DNA from: Guadua angustifolia
Lineage: Eukaryota; Streptophyta; Magnoliopsida; Poales; Poaceae
DNA: 64,000 nucleotides
Direction: 5' to 3'
Assembly: GCA_036346375.1 (NCBI GenBank)
Contig: CM070520.1
Span: forward strand, 17,433,791 to 17,497,790
The translations under genes were made by a program, and so were the position numbers. The number at the start of each line of letters is the position of its first letter. Position 1 is the stretch's first letter. The notes under the pieces were generated by a model that saw nothing but the letters and a program-made list of their open reading frames with translations, searched no databases and was not told where the DNA came from. This document shows, piece by piece, positions 20,822 through 31,049 of the stretch.

Positions 20822-22669
20822 GGGAGAGCTGGTTTGTATATCATGTACTATATATATTTTCTTCCAGAATTTCCTTTTTTTATGCATCTTCTGGGTGATA
20901 TGGGGCTTAATTCTAGAGTTGTGAGTTCACTTCACTTAGACTTCTGGCATGCTTTGCATGGATCTCTTATCTTATGCTATAAGTTGCTATCATACACAAT
21001 TAGTTGTTCTCTCTTCTCTCTAAGTTGAGTTTCCTCACAGTCTTATAAGTCTAGCAGGTGTTGGACCCCTTGGGTAGGCAAGGTCTGTGTGACTTCTTAG
21101 CTTAGGATCTAGCAGCAGCTTCCCTGTATTAGTCATTGTAAAAAGATGAGAGTGGGTCTAAGCCATAGTGTTCACTATTATCTTTTCTATATTCTATAGC
21201 CACTCAGTTTGCAGTTTCTCAACTTCTTCTTCTTATTCTGTGTTTTTGGTTTTGATTGAGTTTATTTGGACATTCCTTAAGATTAATTTTGTTAATAACT
21301 CAACTTGAACTAGATTTGTGCTTAAAATTGATTCACTTATTGAGAGGAGTTTGAGAATCTGCTTCATGCATTGCATATAGACTTCATTTTATGTCTTATG
21401 AGCTTTGTCTATTATTCAAATGGGCTATTATCCATGCTATACATCTTGCTGCTCTTCTAAAGAAAAATGTGAGCTTAGATATGTCCAAGTTCATTTTGAT
21501 TCATCTTACTAAGCTTGTTAAAATCTGAAAATTAAAACTTTAAAATAAAACTTGATGAAACATGTTACTTTTATTTGCTATATTTCTTCTCTAGGTGCAT
21601 ATGCCATTATTTGTGATATTTTAGATTTCTACTAGAGTCCCTATAGCAAGTTGGGTGAAGCTAGGTAGATCCATTCTTGAGTCTTTCATATGGTCATAAA
21701 TCTATGTGCTAAAATGAAAACAAAAAATTGATTCTTTTTATGCAAATTGATCTCAACACTTTACATTTATGAGATCGCTTCCCATTGCACTTGAAATGAA
21801 CTTAGAATGTACCGTGTATAATCAAGACTATTCTTTTAAGAGATGGTCGATTATGGTTTGAGTCAATTTCTCTTGAAAAATATAAATAAAAAACAACACA
21901 TATGTGGATAAAGAATGCAAATAATATCAAATATTTGTACCCCCGCTATATGCTGAAATCTTAAAAAAATTGCATTAAAGATAATTGAGCCCAAAGGACC
22001 TTGTATGCACATTTAGCTTTCCCAAAGTGTTAAGTAGCTTGAACTCTAGGTTTTTCAATTGACCCATTGTATGGCTTTACTTCTAGTTTATAGACTATGC
22101 TAAGTGTTGCACTTGTTCCATCATGCAAAAATAACATAGTCTTATTTGTGCTTACTAGCAAACTTGACATTTGCACTTGAACATGTCTTAGTCTAGCATA
22201 CTCTAAACTTAAATAACTTAGTGTCATACTTTGTATATGTGGTCACTTGGATAATTTTCAAAGCTATTTTAGGATGCATTTCATGCATATATGTGTACAA
22301 GAGAAGAAAACACCATCTTGATGCCTATATTGCCAAAAAGGGGAGAAAGTGTAAAAAAGACATCATTAAAAGATAAAAATGTGAATACATCTTGATTCTT
22401 ATGATCTTGGTAAAAATTGAAAAATTCTTAGAACCGTAAGCATACTTGAGCTTTTTATAAATCTTGATTGGATTTTAGAGTCTTTATGAAAAACTTGCTC
22501 TTTCTTTTGTTTTACTCTAAAAATCCTTCTAGCCAATTTGGTCATGATCTTATTTCTTTCTTTCTAGACTAAGTTTGGCTTCGCATTAAAATTACTTTCT
22601 TCTTCTCTTTCTTTCAAACTCATATTTATGCCTTTTGTTGTTTGTCAATATACTCATCAAGAGGGAGAT
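20822..22669 (+). other. 3' untranslated region of the copia element with polypurine tract
   Basis: After the RNase H stop there is no conserved ORF. The region contains 'ttgccaaaaaggggagaaag' near 22333 and ends with AAGAGGGAGA at 22659-22668, directly before the LTR TG. Both are typical of the 3' region of SIRE/Opie-like elements. An env-like ORF, seen in some SIRE elements, is not recognisable. Confidence 0.6.
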
Positions 22670-24079
22670 TGAAAGACTATATAGAGGTCTATCGATGTTA
22701 GTGATGAGTATTTGACTAAATTTGAGCTTTTTACACTCTGGTTTGAGTTTGATTTAAATTGGATTTTCAATTTAAAACAATTTAAGTTGAGTCTTCCAGG
22801 AGAGGCACTACCGACCATCGGGTGCCTTCGTGTGAACTCTGCTCAGCAGTGGGTTTGTTCAAACGCTTGGTCGATTATTGCCAGTGGTGAATCCAACAGG
22901 GGCGCTGTAAGGCTGGAGCCTACCCTCCATGCTAACGAAACATCCCCCCTCTCCCCTGTCTCGCCCTGCCCCACCCCACGCATCCTCATTGGTCCCCCTT
23001 GCCATTGCCAATTGCCATAGTATCGAGCCCAGGATTACAACAAGTTAAAGGAAGAACAAGCTAAGTGGACCTTTCCTAGCTTGCTACTGAAGCCCACAAG
23101 CCTAATAACTACTAGCAAATGACATCTCAAACCACATATCCAATCTACCTTGGCACCTCCTCTTCCCAAAATCCCTAATTTCCAAGTGCAAATCAATTAG
23201 ATCAGGGCTAACTTGTGCCCATCGTGAGGGGGCGCAAGCACGAGGACAAGCTGGCCAACCGACGAGCGTGAGGACACCAAGGAGACTCCAGTCACTCACC
23301 ACCTATGCTGATGATGATAATCTTTCGATACCAAGAGCCAAGCTACTGCCCAAGCCGAGCCGAGGGTGGGCCACCAACATAGAGGGCTTCAAGAAGACAT
23401 AGAGGGCCGGCCGCCGATCTGGTCATCTGATTTGGAGACTGGAGGACAAGGATTCAAGGAGAGGAGGCCGAGAAGGGAGCGCGACTGCGCAAGGCTGTAG
23501 AAGAGTCTGGCATCGGTGTGAGAACTGAGAACCGGTTTGAAGGTAAAAGTGAGCATTGCACTGAGTAGTGGTCTAGTAGTACTACTGGCTGTGCGTTGAA
23601 GTAGAGTAGTAGACTATTAGCACTCAGTAGTAGACACTAGTACTGCCCATGTGCTGCTCAGTGCTCAAGTGCTCAGCTCAGTGCATCAGTGCAGCTGCCA
23701 GTAATGTGCTCAACTCATTGCCTTAGGCTGATTAGTGAATTGGTAAGACTAATTAGTGAATTAGTAATAACTTTCAGCTGCACATAGGGGTGAAAACGGG
23801 ACGGATAATTCCCGCCTGATCTAGAATCGGATCCGGTTTTAATCGGATCCAGGAAGTAAATCGGATATCGGGTCGGATTCGGATCCGAATCCGGATCCGG
23901 ATATTGAAAAACGGATATCGGATCGGATTCGGAGCGGACGCTATCCGAAAAATACGGGTCAGGAACCGGATACCAGGAAATCGGGTCATCTGGATATCCG
24001 GATTTGCATCTCAGATCGGTCTCTCGGATTCTCAGTGTGAAGCCAACCCAAGGCCCAAGCCGCTCAGGCGCTCCGCGCT

Positions 24080-24228
24080 CATGCCCCAAGCCTAGTTCAA
24101 CTTCAGATCTGAGTCTCCAATCTCCACTCGTCTCCCCTGACCTGGCGACCCCGACTCGACTCCCAGATCCGACTCGGCAGCTCCCGACGGAAGGGGCCCT
24201 AGTGAGCCTGGTGTTGCCGCTGCGGTAG
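24080..24228 (-). pseudogene. Captured MYC2-like bHLH fragment, downstream part
   Basis: Once the solo LTR and one GGTAG target copy are removed, this joins in frame to the upstream part at 27361-27747. It reads ...LLPQRQHQAH, a TAG stop, then GPFRRELPSRI, similar to the Gln-rich stretch and the FRREL motif that follow the N-terminal domain in grass MYC2-type proteins. Similarity fades below about 24130. It is a dead fragment, cut by the later LTR insertion. Confidence 0.65.
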
Positions 24229-24908
24229 TGTAAGGACCCGAATCCAACCATTCGAATCCACTGTGTTTTTCCGCACTAGTCCCAGGATCAAACGCTAGTG
24301 CACACAGCTTAACATCGGTAAGCATCATATCATACACAACGATAAGAATAATAGGACTTTATTGATTGAATGTAACTAGTGTATGATTTTATGATCACTT
24401 ACATTATTCAGCCTTGCAAGGCAATAATAAGACCAATAAGACAAATGCAATGAAAGTAGTAAAAACGTAGATGTCCCATCAAGACACCACAAAGCGTCGA
24501 CAAGGATTGGCCTAGTGACACGCGTCCACCTGAAAGTCCTTCTCCAATATTGAAGATGATTCCTCCACTGTTGTTGGTTGTTAAGCAAGGGTGAGTACAC
24601 CAACACGTACTCAACAAGTTGTGCACAGAATACATTTCTATTATAACTATATGCAGGCTTATTCCAAAGGAATGGCTAAGGGTTCATTTGCAGTAAAGCA
24701 GCATTTAAGAACACATACATAATGTAAATTGAAAAGATAGTAAAACAAATAATAACAAGTAAATAGATTCAACGATTCTCAAATAAACCCAAGTTCTTCA
24801 TCCTAAATCAAGTTCCATTATCCACATGGCATCCCGCCATCCCATCCAGTTGTTTATTTTAATTAACTACCCTTAGTTGACCGAGGCAAGACTAACCAAA
24901 AACCAAAT

Positions 24909-25110
24909 GCGACCGCCCAATTGCCACTCTTGGCCCACCAAATGCGACCGCCCAGTTGCCACTCTTGGCCCACCAAAAACCAAATACGACCGCCCAGTTG
25001 CCACTCTTGGCCCACCAAAAACCAAATACGACCGCCCAGTTGCCACTCTTGGCCCACCAAAAACCAAATGCGACCGCCCAATTGCCAGTCTTGGCCCACC
25101 ATAAACAATC
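24909..25110. repeat. 42-bp minisatellite in the 3.1-kb LTR
   Basis: Units begin at 24909, 24944, 24986, 25028 and 25070; the first spacing is 35 bases, the others 42. Each carries 'gaccgcccagttgccactct' and 'tggcccacc'. All ORFs across it are repeats of one short peptide and are not genes. Confidence 0.9.
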
Positions 25111-26356
25111 TTGCCACTTGCCCCAGTCTAAATCATTTTTCCTTCCCAGTTGATTACCAAATACCATGTGCTTCTCACAAATCAACATCGTTGCGTGACT
25201 CCGCTGTCACAACAACTCAATCTCTTTGTGCGACCACACATGGCCCACAAGTTATTATCATAGTTCCATATTCCATTAGTCAAGATTAATAAACAATATT
25301 CCATGAGCATGTGATGACGTGGCATGGCTAAGCATCTCTAATTCGATCTAACCACCCATGTTGATTTTCTATTTAACCAACTATAATTAATCAACCTAGG
25401 GTGACAATGAAGTATGGCATACAAATAACAAGGTAGGGTGTAATTCAATGGGTACGATAGCTAATCCCAAACTATTGTTGAAAACATTTATACACATAAA
25501 ATAACAAGTGATAAAGTAAATCAAGATAGCATGCAATCTAATTTATGGGTGCAACATGATCAAAGCACAACTTGCCTTGCTTAAGCTCCTGGTATTGCTC
25601 CGAAGATTGCTCTTGAAATAATAATTCCTCCTCTGAAACTTCGCTCAACTCAACGTCTACGCGAATCGAGAGAGAAAGCAAATAAAAACCAAAACCAAGT
25701 AGCAAATAAACACCAAGAACAAATAGCAAATGAACTCAAAAATTCAAATAAAAACCCCTATTAAATATATCTTGAGTTTATAGATTTTTAGGAGTTTGAA
25801 TCACCCAAATCGGAGTTCATATGCAAAAGTTATAATATTCGGATGTTTAGTTAATTCTGAAACTAAGAATTCTTATTTTCCCAAATTATTTCTATAAAGG
25901 AAAATACGGATTTTCTCGCCCCGGCTACACGGACAAAACGTGGCGAAATCTAGACTGATGAACTTAATCTAACGGTTACGGGTAAATCTACTACGTGGCC
26001 TAATATCAACCGTCCGACCTAAATCCAATGGTTGATATTTAATCGGAGACACTTACCGATTCCGAAATGACGTGAACGAATTCCGTACGCTTGATTACGA
26101 TCCGACGGCTGGTAAAGTTCCCGATCGGCGATGAAGCGACGGCGACTTGAATTCACTGGAGACGAAGATGACGACCTCGGCGATAACTTGGCAGCGCATG
26201 CTTTAGAAATCTCCTGGTGCTGCTATTCCACGCGATTCCTCGGATGACGGCGCTCCCGGAGAACCTTGGATTGCGGTGACTGTGCAGCGATTCGACGAAG
26301 AAGGCTAGCGCTGGTGGATGCGCCCTGGGATGAAGGACCTCAGGGTGCGGACGGGG

Positions 26357-26364
26357 CTTTTATA
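26357..26364 (-). promoter_or_regulatory. TATA box of the 3.1-kb LTR
   Basis: The minus strand reads CAAGGCTATAAAAGCCCC, a good plant TATA box about 1 kb inside the LTR start, followed by a GC-rich leader. Confidence 0.6.
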
Positions 26365-27355
26365 GCCTTGGCTTGTGCGCAAGGATGGAAGGCGAAGCAC
26401 TCCTTGGCGGAAACGGCGTGCGCAACAATTTGGAAACCGAGTCGCGTACAGCACTCGGCGCTGGCGCATGCTTAAATCGGCGACACTTTCCTTTTTCCCG
26501 CGCAGTGACGGAGGGCTCCGAGTTTCTCGACGCGTGCGACGATTCGGCGCCAGCGCGACTGGTCTTTGGCGCCATCACGAGAGTTTGACTCGGTTACGTA
26601 CTCCTCCCGCTCGATGGCTTCGACGCCGGCTGAAGAGTTCGAGTCAGCGACGCCCTGGAGACACGGGGAATTCCTTCACGCGCCAGCCCATCAGTTCAAA
26701 TCGGCAACGTGTCTGGATATGGAAACTTTGCTCGATCGGAAACCTTCTGGACACGTCGACCCCGGCGCCAAGTTTCAATCCTTATCGGAAACCAACAGCG
26801 CCCGTACTTTCCCTACGCGGCTACGCCAACACGAGCGGAATTCTTCGGTCAAAGCGTTCGATTTCCAGCCGACACGCAGTAGAACCTTGCGGCAAGTCGA
26901 CAGCCTAGTCCGTGAGGCAGTGTCCCTCTCCCGCAGGCGACATGCAATAACGCCATCTTTTTAAGATTTAAACGATCATCAGCCGCTCGATCAAAAATCC
27001 ACGGCGGTGGTATTCAATCTTTTGGAACGGCTGATGATCTGCACCGTGAATTTGCCCGCTCGGGTTAAAAAAATAATTATGGGAATTAACTTCGTTTAGA
27101 CTATAGTGATTTCGGGAAAAATTCCAATAACACTCTCAAGAGTACTTTTGAGATTTTTTTTAACCTGGTTAGCATATTTTTAGTTTAAATTTATATTGAT
27201 CTTTATCTATATATAATTTAGTTTCCGCAAAAAGAGCCAAATTATTTAAAAAAAATAGATCCGAATAACTTCCCTAAAAATCCAAGAGATTCAAAGAATC
27301 ACAAAAATGCACAAATTTCGGATAAACATTGTTAATAAAAATTTGGGATGTTACA

Positions 27356-27747
27356 GGTAGCAAGGCCGCCGGCAGTGGCAGCAGCGGCACGTGCACGGAG
27401 GGGCCGGGGTTCTCCGTGAGCGTACTGGTGCTCCAGTTCTCGAAGTGATGGATTTGCGGCTGCGGCTGCGTCTTGGAGACGGAGATCTCAGCGGACGGAG
27501 GTGAGATGGTCTCCTTAATTTCCATGACAGGCCCGTCCGCGAGCCAGAGCACAGACGGATCCGTCTCCGCCTGGTCCTCCCTGGGCGGTGTCGTGTGCTG
27601 CGGCGGCGTGGGCGGCTAGGACCCAGCAGCTCCTCTGGTGAGGTTGAAGAGGGAGCGGATCCTAGGCAGGCTGTCGTTGTTCTGGAAAATGGTCTCGGTG
27701 GAGCCGAGCTCGAGGACGCCGGTGCCGACGGGGAGGCAGACCATGGT
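27356..27747 (-). pseudogene. Captured MYC2-like bHLH transcription factor fragment, upstream part
   Basis: The minus strand reads TMVCLPVGTGVLELGSTE, IFQN, IRSLF, then, after a TAG, DPSVLWLADGPVMEIK, SAEISVSK, IHHFENWSTSTLTENPG. The first motif is the end of the bHLH-MYC_N domain that in MYC2-type proteins binds JAZ repressors and precedes the activation region; the later motifs are those I associate with grass MYC2 orthologues. The bHLH domain itself is absent. Homology starts abruptly at about 27747. With stops after LFNLTRGAAGS and after QRQHQAH it cannot encode the protein. It sits inside a hAT-like element, so it was captured from a host gene. Confidence 0.75.
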
Positions 27748-28770
27748 GCATTTTTTGCTCTTGCAAGAATATCACTACTAGTTAATGCAATAGGAATGCT
27801 TTCTTCTTGGATTGGAATGCTTCCCCAGAATGACCAAATAGGACTGCCTTTTTCGTTCTAGGAGCAATGCCGAATGTTTAGTCCTACAATACTGAGAACT
27901 GATGCAAAAATATAAACCCAATGCTAAATCTTTCCAAAAATGAGAGCTTATAGATAGCAATTATCATGTCAAGTTGTCAACATGTTTGCCAGTCCATAGC
28001 AATCAGTAGTATTCAGCACTGACATGGCAAAAGGAAATAAAGATCTATATATTACCTCTGTCATTTAGAGTATATCTGGAGGTGGAAGCTTCAATTGGGC
28101 CTTCCAATCTTGTGAACTACAAAAGGATATATTTAATCTCTGCCTGTCTATTTGTAATGTATATCACCTATGTTTGATGGTGAATTAAAAAGTGGTTGTT
28201 CTCAACTTGAGAAACCATTTTTGCATACAACTCCGATTAGTTACCTGCTGAATAATGAAATCCTGGCATATTCAATGGAACACATAGTAGGCATCTCAAA
28301 TGAGACCATAATAAGGTATTTGTAACTATGAAATCGTGTCAGTTGCTTGGCAGTCACCTGAAAACTGTCACTTAGACAAAAATTACTTCATGAGAAGCAA
28401 TTTCTGGATTTTTTTGCCAAATGCTAACATGTTTGGATTTGGACCTACAAAGTATATGCCCAGAGGAATGCGGCTAGGCACACTATCCACATAACTAATG
28501 CTTAGAGTCTGTGATTCCCTATCCAGCACCACTAGGAAGAACATGGCATCTGAATCTTTTTTAGACCTCTATTAATATCTATGCATGCTTGTTGATCTTG
28601 TGGCTTAGATCTAAAGAATGGATCTTGTAATGCGTATTGTTAAGCACTGTGAATGTTTGTTGGTCTTGTGGCTTTGTTTGAGATTTATCTTACTATTATT
28701 GTCGTGTATTCGTGTGGTTTGATTCAACATATATTACTCTATGTATGTGTGCATTATCCATTCTTGAATT
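27748..28770. other. Remaining interior of the Pack-type hAT-like element
   Basis: Average-composition sequence with no recognised ORF. It could be captured intron or flanking DNA of unknown origin. It ends in the 'cggatccgga'-rich right subterminal region from about 28770. Confidence 0.4.
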
Positions 28771-29650
28771 ATCCGTTCCCGATCCGAATCCGTCATATGT
28801 CCGACCCGTATCGGTATTCCGAATTATCCGGATTCGTATCCGGATCCGGTTAGCCCGTATCCGGTTCCGAATCCTGAAAAAAATATGGGTTAGGATACGG
28901 GAAGAGCAATATTCGCCTGTATCCGACCCGTTTTCACCCCTAGCTGCACAGTACTATATTGAGTATGTACTATGTTTACCTTAAATTAGTTTTTTACTTT
29001 TAGCCTATCCTCCATTTGCATCCTGGATTCGCCACTGATTACTACCAAGTTCTGACTTGATCGAGTAATGCCCCGCCGGCTTATGATCAAATGATTCAAG
29101 TAGATTGGGAATCGCTAAGTATCGAGTAAGGATGTTGCCAGGTCAAGCGTCCTACCATCAGCCCATCTCATCGACTCATCGACTTGACTTTGAGCAGAGT
29201 TACTCGATGTTCTTAGGATATGCATTTTAAATTTGTTTGAGATTTATTGCATATCATTTTGGGCAATGCTATGTGATGTGTTTTTCTTATTTTTTATGGT
29301 TGCAAGACGACGGTGCTAGATCATGGTGAGGCGAAGGATGATCGGGACAAGGTCCAGACGGTTGAGGATCACTGAAGATATTCGGAGACGGAGTCGATGC
29401 AAACCTAGAAGACAAGGAATGGATGAGATACTAGCTAGGAGCTGCTCAGATCAAGGAGGGCCGTTGGATCATGGTCTAGATGATATAATAGCGGGTCTCA
29501 TTAATTTGCCTTGAAAAGCGTGCAAAAACCCGATATGTGTGTGGGTTTCGGGTTAGCCTATGTATGAGTGAATGAATCAATCCTAAGCCTTGATAGTGGT
29601 TCTTAGGGTAGAAGGAACTCATCCAAGAGTGGAGTGTGACTCAAGAGTAG

Positions 29651-29658
29651 TATAAATA
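29651..29658 (+). promoter_or_regulatory. TATA box of the copia LTR
   Basis: TATAAATA in 'gagtagtataaataggggg', in the right-hand part of the split LTR, with a pyrimidine-rich leader downstream. Confidence 0.65.
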
Positions 29659-30482
29659 GGGGGGTAGGGATAGCCTTCCTCCTCTTGAAGGTTTTTGGGG
29701 TTTTTGTACTCCTTTGAGCTTTGCCCACCTTATTGTGAGGCTTTGTAAACCTCCTTTCTAGAAATCCAAAACACTCTCTTATGTTTGGATTTACCTTACG
29801 TATTTACATTATGTCTTAAATTCCGCACTTACTTTCTTGCAATTTATATTTACACAATTTGAATTTGCCTCCCCTCCTACATGCTTTTCCTTCTTATACT
29901 GAGGATATTGATTGTTGGATGAATCTTCTTTTAGATCATATCCCAATCATCTAGGCAATTCATGTGTTTTTCTTGTAAAAAAACGATCTTGTGTTATTGA
30001 GTGATTCATTTCACTAAATCGTGTTTGTGGAGTTTAAGACTTGTGTTCATGCTTGCTGGAACGTGTGGGAGTTTACCCAACATCATCTTAATCATCAAAA
30101 CCACACGAGCAAGTCTAAGATCAAATTCTTGAGTTTTGCTCAAACTTGGTGTGTTCTTCCTTCAAAGTGAAAAAGGTTGGAACTTTAACGTTAATCCTTG
30201 CGATTGAAGGTTGAAATAAATTCCTGACATCCCTAGGAGTACATCTACCAAGTTTCGTGAGTTTTTGTCCAACCGATCAAAAGATTCCTCAAATTTGGTT
30301 TTGAGTTGTGTTGTTTTCAAAGTTTGTTCTTACTGCTGCTCTTGGGCTCGCTGCTTCCACCCCTTCTTATTTACTCCCTTTTGAGTATTTTCTTTAAGGG
30401 CTTGGGTGAACAATTTTAAGTAGAAAAATTTTATTTGGGATCATTCACCCCCCCCCTCTCTGAGCGCCATCTCGATCTTTCA

Positions 30483-31049
30483 GTATCATATTATAAATTT
30501 TAGTTATTTAGGATCTTTTTTACGGTGGACAAGTGATTCACTGGGGAAAGCAACCAACAAGTCAGATCAAGGTTCAAAATCCCAAAAATTTTCAAAAATT
30601 TTGGTTGAGATTTCGGATTTCGGCCGAGGACAAGATTCCAAATCCCGAACGAAGAAAAAATAAAAAATCAAATTACTACAGTAATTTCAAAAGTTTCAAT
30701 GAGATTTTTACAAATTTCACTGAAATATCAGTAATTTTGACAAGATTTGGGTCAATACCCCTTAAGAATGTCATCTTTTGTCAAAATATTTGAAAAAACT
30801 AAACTTTTGATATGTTTTATAAAAATAACAAAAATACTATCAATTTTTTATAAAAATCTACAAGCTTGATTATAATACAAAAAAATTATTATACCATATG
30901 GCTAGAATGCTCACAATGTCCAGCACACAGGCATTACAGGTTCATGTAGCATTACAGAAGTCGATGATATTCAGGTAATACATATGGCTAGAATGCTCTG
31001 TAGATAGAATCTATTGGACGTCTTAACTAATTATGTACCGTTATGTAGG
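30483..31049. other. Spacer between the copia LTR and the second CACTA element
   Basis: No gene. About 40 bases at 30530-30567 ('acaagtgatt' ... 'ggggaaagcaacca') resemble 47345-47385, a short unexplained shared segment. 'catatggctagaatgctc' occurs twice (30896 and 30981). The DNA next to 31050 may be an intron of the CACTA gene, since TTATGTAG precedes the homology. Confidence 0.35.

Larger units (their letters stand above)
24229..27355 (-). mobile_element. Solo LTR, 3.1 kb, TSD GGTAG
   Basis: On the minus strand it starts TGTAACATCCCAAATTTT and ends GGGTCCTTACA. The five flanking bases GGTAG (24224-24228 and 27356-27360) match exactly. No second LTR, polymerase or primer binding site is present, so it is a solo LTR left by recombination. 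Its start and its 'aaggctataaaa' promoter resemble the 5.2-kb LTRs in this window, so the families may be related. It carries a 42-bp minisatellite and a GC-rich block (26100-26960) downstream of its promoter. Confidence 0.9.
23785..28942. mobile_element. Pack-type hAT-like element carrying a MYC2-like gene fragment, TSD GCTGCACA
   Basis: Ends are TAGGGGTGAAAACGGG and, complemented at the right, CTAGGGGTGAAAACGGG; both subterminal regions are rich in 'cggatccgga' words. The eight flanking bases GCTGCACA (23777-23784 and 28943-28950) match exactly. Removing the solo LTR at 24229-27355 leaves an element of about 2 kb with no transposase but with a host-derived coding fragment in its middle. It shares ends with the 574-bp element at 15370-15943. 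Confidence 0.88.
22882..29037. mobile_element. Outer hAT-like non-autonomous element, diverged TSD
   Basis: Left end CAGTGGTGAATCCA and the complement of the right end CAGTGGCGAATCCA agree at 13 of 14 bases. The flanking eight bases are ATTATTGC and ATTACTAC, matching at six positions. Without the inner insertion it would be about 1 kb, mostly left arm (22882-23784), with only 87 bases to the right. No transposase is visible. Confidence 0.6.
18036..30482 (+). mobile_element. Degenerate Ty1-copia (SIRE/Opie-like) element with a split 3' LTR
   Basis: Integrase, reverse transcriptase and RNase H remnants occupy 18036-20821. A long untranslated stretch, a polypurine tract (AAGAGGGAGA near 22659) and a 3' LTR starting TGAAAGA at 22670 follow. 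The LTR end, with complementary TCTTTCA, is at 30482; about 6.2 kb of later insertions separate its two parts. GTATC follows the LTR. No 5' LTR or gag is present, so the element is 5' truncated or rearranged. The phrases TDTPGQLLNMDTIGP and FTKPLDSSRF are typical of SIRE/Opie-type elements of grasses. Confidence 0.8.
22670..30482 (+). repeat. Copia 3' LTR, split by nested insertions (22670-22881 and 29046-30482)
   Basis: The ends TGAAAGA and TCTTTCA are complementary and sit where a 3' LTR must start (after the polypurine tract) and end (after a CCCCCCTCTC run, usual for this lineage). With the insertion and one target copy removed, the LTR is about 1.65 kb. A TATA box is at 29651. Confidence 0.7.

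Noticed and set aside
22712..23020. 102-codon plus-strand ORF
   Set aside because: It spans the junction between the copia LTR and the outer hAT-like element, so it is a chance frame.
24877..25188. Several overlapping ORFs on both strands encoding repeated peptides
   Set aside because: They are translations of the 42-bp minisatellite in the solo LTR; the repetition explains the open frames.
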